Part shown: one piece after another, positions 1 through 5,410 of the stretch | Numbering within the stretch: the first letter of the stretch is position 1 | Layout: each line of letters opens with the position of its first letter | Source of the DNA: Myxococcota bacterium | Lineage (GTDB): Bacteria; Myxococcota; Polyangia; GCA-2747355; JAKLHH01 | Assembly (NCBI GenBank): GCA_022710245.1 | Contig: JAKLHH010000615.1 | Span: forward strand, 1-5,410 | Direction: 5' to 3' | DNA: 5,410 bases | Program-made: the position numbers and the translations under genes | Notes under the pieces: model-generated | What the model was told of the DNA's origin: nothing | What the model saw: only the letters and a program-made list of their open reading frames with translations | The model's database searches: none

Positions 1-45
1 GCCGAGGTGGATCGCGTGCTGCTGCGGGCCCTGGAGAAGATGTAG
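1..45 (+). CDS. C-terminal end of an unidentified protein (partial)
   Basis: The window opens inside a reading frame that runs for 14 codons and stops at TAG (43-45). The visible tail reads AEVDRVLLRALEKM. It is charged and amphipathic, as expected for a terminal helix, and its third-position G/C preference matches the genes downstream. This is too short to assign a family. The frame, the codon use and the 85-bp spacer before a well-defined gene on the same strand make a real gene end plausible. The gap to the next gene does not show whether the two are co-transcribed. Confidence 0.5.
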   Translation, partial: AEVDRVLLRALEKM

Positions 46-72
46 TCCGCTCGCGGTCCGCCCTGGCTCACC

Positions 73-102
73 TTGACGCTGCCCTCCTGATCGAGCCATA
101 CC
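73..102 (+). promoter_or_regulatory. Weak sigma70-like promoter candidate upstream of the aconitase gene
   Basis: TTGACG (73-78) matches five of six bases of the -35 consensus. CATACC (97-102), 18 bp downstream, matches only three of six bases of the -10 consensus. This is the only such pairing I see in the 85-bp spacer, and it would place transcription initiation roughly 20 bp upstream of the aconitase start codon. In DNA this GC-rich the match is suggestive only. Confidence 0.25.
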
Positions 103-120
103 GAGGGTTGCCAGAGAGCC

Positions 121-127
121 AGAGGAG
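121..127 (+). promoter_or_regulatory. Ribosome binding site of the aconitase gene
   Basis: AGAGGAG precedes the ATG at 131 with only three bases (CCC) between them, a shorter gap than the usual 5-9. The start is still well supported, because the first residues (NSFGTRATL) match the typical N-terminus of AcnA proteins. A further purine run, AGAG at 113-118, may also contribute. Confidence 0.5.
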
Positions 128-130
128 CCC

Positions 131-2848
<2,718 letters not shown>

Positions 2849-2857
2849 CTCCGGCCT

Positions 2858-2873
2858 CGATTGGTCACATCTT
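2858..2873 (+). repeat. Left arm of the terminal inverted repeat
   Basis: CGATTGGTCACATCTT lies 9 bp after the aconitase stop codon. It is the exact reverse complement of 3037-3052. Confidence 0.85.
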
Positions 2874-2963
2874 CGATGTCCGGCGGCGCGGGGACCCCCG
2901 CTCGCGGGCCCCTCCCCACCCCTCGCTCACTCGCGGGCGAGCGCCGTGCGGACCACCACCGGA

Positions 2964-2994
2964 GTGCCCGCTCCTTCGGCTCGGGGCGGGGCAC
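2964..2994 (+). other. UUCG-containing hairpin inside the intergenic element
   Basis: GTGCCC (2964-2969) pairs perfectly with GGGCAC (2989-2994). After two mismatches, a second short helix (CTCCT with GGGGC-type pairing) closes near TTCGG. A stable RNA hairpin is likely from either strand. There is no T-tract after it, so it does not meet the usual definition of an intrinsic terminator. Lying between convergent genes, it could still help end transcription or protect mRNA 3' ends. Confidence 0.35.
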
Positions 2995-3036
2995 TGGCCC
3001 CTCCCGCGGCGCCCCACGCCGCCTCGTCGACAGAAC

Positions 3037-3052
3037 AAGATGTGACCAATCG
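3037..3052 (-). repeat. Right arm of the terminal inverted repeat
   Basis: This arm is the exact reverse complement of 2858-2873. It lies 13 bp beyond the stop codon of the cohesin-like lipoprotein gene, which reads leftwards towards it. Confidence 0.85.
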
Positions 3053-3065
3053 TGAGAGCTTCGGC

Positions 3066-3779
3066 CTAGGGCGCCTTCCCTCGCACGAACGAGCCCGCCA
3101 GCCACTCGACGCTGAGCCCCTTCAGGCTGGGGTCGAGCGCGAGGTTGCGCTTGGCGGCGAAGGCGAGCTTGACCGGTCCGGCGCCGGAGAGCTGCACCTT
3201 CACCCGCGCCAGCTCCACCTCGCCCACCGCCGCGATGCTCGCGCTCCCGCTGTGGCCGATCCCCGCCCAGAGCGCGCCCTCGGCCCGCGTGGCGAAGCGC
3301 GAGACGAGCTTCGCCGAGGAGGTGACCCAGGCGCCGCCGAGCTCGCTCGCCAGCACCTTCACCTGCTGCGGATCGAAGGCGAGCCGGAAGGCGACGCCCT
3401 GCAGCTTGACCATGCCGCGCCCCATGACGCGCAGCGTGGCCTCGTCGCCGCTCAGGCTGTCGAGCTTGAGCGCGACCGCCGCCTGCGCCTGCCCCGTGTC
3501 CTCGGGCTGGAAGGTCCAGGCGCCGAGCGGGCCGCTGTCGGGGGCGAGCGGCTTGCCGTCGAGGAGCGAGCTGCCGCTGTCGCTGGTCTGCGAGGCCCGC
3601 GTGCTGCAGCCGGCCGCGAGCGCGAGCGCGAGCGCGAGGGTGATCGGAGCGGCGCCGCCCAGCGAAGAGGGCGGTCGGGCGAAGCTGCCGCGACCATCAG
3701 TCATCGTCGTCAGTCGAGTCATCGTCGTCAGTCGAGTCATCGTCGTCAGTCGAGTCATCGTCGTCAGTCGAGTCTTCAT
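3066..3779 (-). CDS. Lipoprotein with a cohesin-like domain
   Basis: This 237-residue protein is probably exported and lipid-anchored. Residues 1-42 form an unusually long basic n-region containing TRLTTM repeats. Residues 43-57 form a hydrophobic segment (PITLALALALAAG), followed by C58, giving a LAAGC lipobox with Ala at -3. S59 at +2 fits outer-membrane sorting by the classical rule. Residues 59-85 are a Ser/Gly/Asp-rich linker. From about 96 to 232 the pattern of short beta-strands resembles a cohesin module: VALKLDSLSGDEATLRV, then GVAFRLAFDPQQVKVL (like the cohesin F-x-L-x-Y-D-P-x-x-L-x-V signature), then GEVELARVKVQL near the end. Cohesins bind dockerins, and the gene immediately upstream encodes a dockerin-bearing peptidase. 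The ATG at 3779 is favoured by a strong Shine-Dalgarno and by tight linkage (TGA-G-ATG); four further in-frame ATGs lie in the repeats. The fold call rests on pattern reading. Another carbohydrate-binding or Ig-like sandwich is the main alternative. Confidence 0.75.
   Translation of the reverse strand: MKTRLTTMTRLTTMTRLTTMTRLTTMTDGRGSFARPPSSLGGAAPITLALALALAAGCSTRASQTSDSGSSLLDGKPLAPDSGPLGAWTFQPEDTGQAQAAVALKLDSLSGDEATLRVMGRGMVKLQGVAFRLAFDPQQVKVLASELGGAWVTSSAKLVSRFATRAEGALWAGIGHSGSASIAAVGEVELARVKVQLSGAGPVKLAFAAKRNLALDPSLKGLSVEWLAGSFVRGKAP
3701..3772 (-). repeat. Four identical in-frame 18-bp tandem repeats at the start of the lipoprotein gene
   Basis: Plus-strand unit TCATCGTCGTCAGTCGAG occurs four times without a mismatch (3701-3718, 3719-3736, 3737-3754, 3755-3772). 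In the coding direction each unit gives the hexapeptide TRLTTM. The unit length is a multiple of three, so gain or loss of a copy keeps the frame but lengthens or shortens the signal peptide n-region by six residues and adds or removes an ATG. Perfect identity points to recent expansion or ongoing slippage. Confidence 0.95.
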
Positions 3780-3780
3780 C

Positions 3781-5410
3781 TCAGCCTCCCTGTCCGCTCT
3801 TCTTGCCGAAGGAGCCGAGGACGATGTCGAGGTCCTGCTGGGTGATCTTGCCGTCGAAGATCAGGTCCGCCCACTCGGGGAAGGAGACCGCCTTCTGGCT
3901 CTGCGGGTCGTAGGTCTCGCCCTGCGCCCACGCCGCGTAGACGAGGTCGATGCCGTCCACCTCGCCGTCGAGGTAGAGGTCGCCGGCCAGCGCGCCGCGG
4001 AAGCGCCCGACCAGCTGGTGGTCCGGATCGACGCGGACCTGGACCACCTCGCTGTCCGTGGTGAAGGTCGCGTCCTTCTGGCCGCCGGTGACGACGAGCT
4101 GCTTGCGGTCACGCTTGCCGTCCGCGGTGACCAGCTCCAGCTCGACAGGGACCCGCGGGTCGCGGTCGGCGGCGACGGTGACCTGCGTCTGGTGCTGGCC
4201 GCCGGCCTGCGTGCGCTTGACGTCGACGGTGCAGACCGGGTAGCCGGCCGCGAATGCCCAGGTCTGCATGAAGTCGGTCAGGTCCTTGCCGCTCGAGGCC
4301 TTCAGCGACGCGATCAGGCTGGCGACGCTGGCCTCCTTGCCCACGTGGTCGGCGCGGTACTGCTTCATCGCGGCGAAGAAGGGTGCGTCTCCGAGCAGGT
4401 AGCGCATCATCTGCGCGACGAGGCCCCCCTTGTTGTAGGTGACCACCACGTAGATATCGCCGGGAGCCTTGTAGATCTCCTCCGAGGAGAGCGGCACGTC
4501 CTTGCCCTTGAGCACCGTGTAGAGGTACTGGAGCTTGGTGACCTGGCGGTAGGTGGGCGCGTAGTCGAGCTTGTAGATCTTGCTGGCGAGCGAGGACGTG
4601 TACTCCATCTCGGAGAAGGTCGCCAGGCCCTCGTTGATCCACGGCGAGAGGCTGTCGCCGAGCGCGATGAAGCCGCCGAACCACTGGTGGCCGAGCTCGT
4701 GCGCGATGGTGGAGCGGTACTGCCAGCTGGAGCTGTCGAGGCCGAGGAGCATCCCCGGGATGAAGATGGTGCTGAGCGGGCCGAAGGCCGCGCCAGCCTG
4801 GTCGGAGACCTCGGCGAAGTCGATCTTGGGCAGGTCGTAGGCGCCGTAGCGCTGGCCGTGGAAGCCGATGATGTCGACCACCGCGTCGCGCCAGCCGGCG
4901 GCCTGGGCGGCGTTGCCGGCGAGCACGTAGGAGCTCACCGTCTGGCTGCTGCCGAACGGCGTCGTCCCGCTGACGTAGGGCGCCGCCGCGAAGGAGAACG
5001 CGGTCTCGCCGAGGCTCTTGAAGCTGTAGGTCAGCGTCCCGTCGACGTTGCTGGTGGTGCCGGTCGGCAGCCCGTTCGCGGCCACCTTGTGCGTCGAGGG
5101 CACGGTCACCGCCAGCGTCGCGCTCGCCGGGTAGATGGTGCCGCCGGTCGAGATGTCGACGAGGATCGGCATCCAGGAGGTGCCCACGTGGTAGGTGAGC
5201 CCGGTCCCGATCATGCAGGTCATCACGGAGAGCATCTGCGGCGTGCAGTCGGGGACGCCACCCTGGGTGACGGTGAAGCTCGTGCTCTCGCCGGCGGGGA
5301 GCGCCGCGCGCAGCATCACCGAGGTCACCTGGTAGCCCAGGTCGTAGTGCTGCAGGTCCCCGTCCTTGTCGACGACCTTGTAGGTCGAGGCGCCGGTGAA
5401 GGCGTCACCG
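3781..5410 (-). CDS. Secreted M1-family metallopeptidase with C-terminal dockerin-like module (N-terminus outside window)
   Basis: The frame is open to the window edge, so the start and any signal peptide are missing; 542 residues are visible. A GTG at 5326-5328 is internal, because coding sense continues upstream of it. Residues below are counted from that GTG. 1-170 resemble the N-terminal beta domain of M1 peptidases. The zinc site is HELGH (210-214) followed 18 residues later by E233 in WINEGLATF, the HExxH-x18-E gluzincin signature. Y298 in YNKGG matches the catalytic tyrosine region. About 365-445 form a beta-rich segment. 450-508 form a dockerin-like module with two calcium-type loops, DLYLDGEVDGID (450-461) and DLIFDGKITQQD (488-499). 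The GAMEN exopeptidase motif is not recognisable: GAAFG (179-183) stands where it is expected. C28 and C38 could form a disulfide, which would fit an exported protein. Peptidase activity is likely; true aminopeptidase activity is uncertain. It is followed one base later by the cohesin-like lipoprotein gene. Confidence 0.92.
   Translation of the reverse strand, partial: GDAFTGASTYKVVDKDGDLQHYDLGYQVTSVMLRAALPAGESTSFTVTQGGVPDCTPQMLSVMTCMIGTGLTYHVGTSWMPILVDISTGGTIYPASATLAVTVPSTHKVAANGLPTGTTSNVDGTLTYSFKSLGETAFSFAAAPYVSGTTPFGSSQTVSSYVLAGNAAQAAGWRDAVVDIIGFHGQRYGAYDLPKIDFAEVSDQAGAAFGPLSTIFIPGMLLGLDSSSWQYRSTIAHELGHQWFGGFIALGDSLSPWINEGLATFSEMEYTSSLASKIYKLDYAPTYRQVTKLQYLYTVLKGKDVPLSSEEIYKAPGDIYVVVTYNKGGLVAQMMRYLLGDAPFFAAMKQYRADHVGKEASVASLIASLKASSGKDLTDFMQTWAFAAGYPVCTVDVKRTQAGGQHQTQVTVAADRDPRVPVELELVTADGKRDRKQLVVTGGQKDATFTTDSEVVQVRVDPDHQLVGRFRGALAGDLYLDGEVDGIDLVYAAWAQGETYDPQSQKAVSFPEWADLIFDGKITQQDLDIVLGSFGKKSGQGG
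3785..3791 (-). promoter_or_regulatory. Ribosome binding site of the cohesin-like lipoprotein gene
   Basis: On the minus strand AGGGAGG precedes ATG (3777-3779) by five bases. It lies within the last sense codons of the upstream peptidase gene, whose TGA stop (3781-3783) is one base from this ATG. This decides the first ATG over the four internal ones, none of which has a comparable site, and suggests translational coupling. Confidence 0.75.

Larger units (their letters stand above)
2858..3052. mobile_element. 195-bp MITE-like element with 16-bp perfect terminal inverted repeats
   Basis: The gap between the two convergent genes is almost filled by a segment with identical inverted ends: CGATTGGTCACATCTT at 2858-2873 and its exact reverse complement at 3037-3052. 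Inside these, a second block pairs with one mismatch (GGCGGCGCGGGG at 2882-2893 against CCCCACGCCGCC at 3012-3023), and TGTC also matches between the arms. The terminal repeats are moderately AT-containing, while the core is extremely G+C-rich. Short open frames cross it, but none resembles a protein, and no transposase is present. Size, terminal repeats and position between convergent stop codons fit a non-autonomous element or a dispersed intergenic repeat. No clean target-site duplication abuts the ends. A 16-bp perfect match at this distance is very unlikely by chance. Its identity as a mobile element is inference without other copies. Confidence 0.6.

Noticed and set aside
2858..3052. Simple bidirectional intrinsic terminator
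   Set aside because: The perfect arms are 163 bp apart and not followed by a T-tract on either strand, so a standard terminator does not explain them, though it may still affect transcript ends.
3701..3772. CRISPR-like array
   Set aside because: The 18-bp units are directly contiguous with no spacers and lie inside a coding frame.
2946..3845. A 299-codon plus-strand frame antisense to the lipoprotein gene
   Set aside because: Its translation is low-complexity. The minus strand has the strong Shine-Dalgarno, signal peptide and structured domain. The repeated SHRRQS peptide is only the antisense reading of the tandem repeat.
5326..5328. GTG as the start of the M1 peptidase
   Set aside because: The frame continues upstream to the window edge with 27 more codons of ordinary composition and no stop. 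Starting here would leave a secreted protein without a signal peptide.

Overview
The window is GC-rich DNA (about 70 % G+C by eye, with G/C strongly preferred at third codon positions). It comes from a bacterium with lipoproteins and secreted, dockerin-bearing enzymes. Base composition, the bacterial AcnA-type aconitase and the style of the secreted proteins suggest Myxococcota or a related deltaproteobacterial lineage. That placement is inference; there is no marker RNA here.

Layout: (1) 1-45 is the last 14 codons of an unidentified plus-strand gene. (2) 46-130 is a short spacer with a weak promoter candidate and a ribosome binding site. (3) 131-2848 is a complete aconitate hydratase gene (acnA type) on the plus strand, with all three iron-sulfur cysteines and the swivel-domain motifs. 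(4) 2849-3065 is the gap between two convergent genes. It is almost filled by a 195-bp element bounded by perfect 16-bp inverted repeats, with no coding capacity, which looks like a MITE or another dispersed repeat. (5) 3066-3779 on the minus strand is a lipoprotein with a cohesin-like beta-sandwich. Its first codons are made of four identical 18-bp tandem repeats. (6) 3781 to the window edge, also minus strand, is the C-terminal 542 residues of a secreted M1-family (gluzincin) metallopeptidase that ends in a two-loop dockerin-like module.

The most interesting part is (5)+(6). The peptidase gene and the cohesin-like lipoprotein gene are one base apart (TGA-G-ATG), in that order, and the Shine-Dalgarno of the second lies in the last codons of the first. 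A dockerin on the enzyme and a cohesin on a lipid-anchored protein, translated together, suggest a minimal two-gene, non-cellulosomal system in which a metallopeptidase is docked onto a membrane lipoprotein. The peptidase lacks a recognisable GAMEN exopeptidase motif, and the dockerin loops lack the usual third calcium ligand, so both halves depart from the textbook families. The aconitase gene is convergent with this pair and probably unrelated to it.
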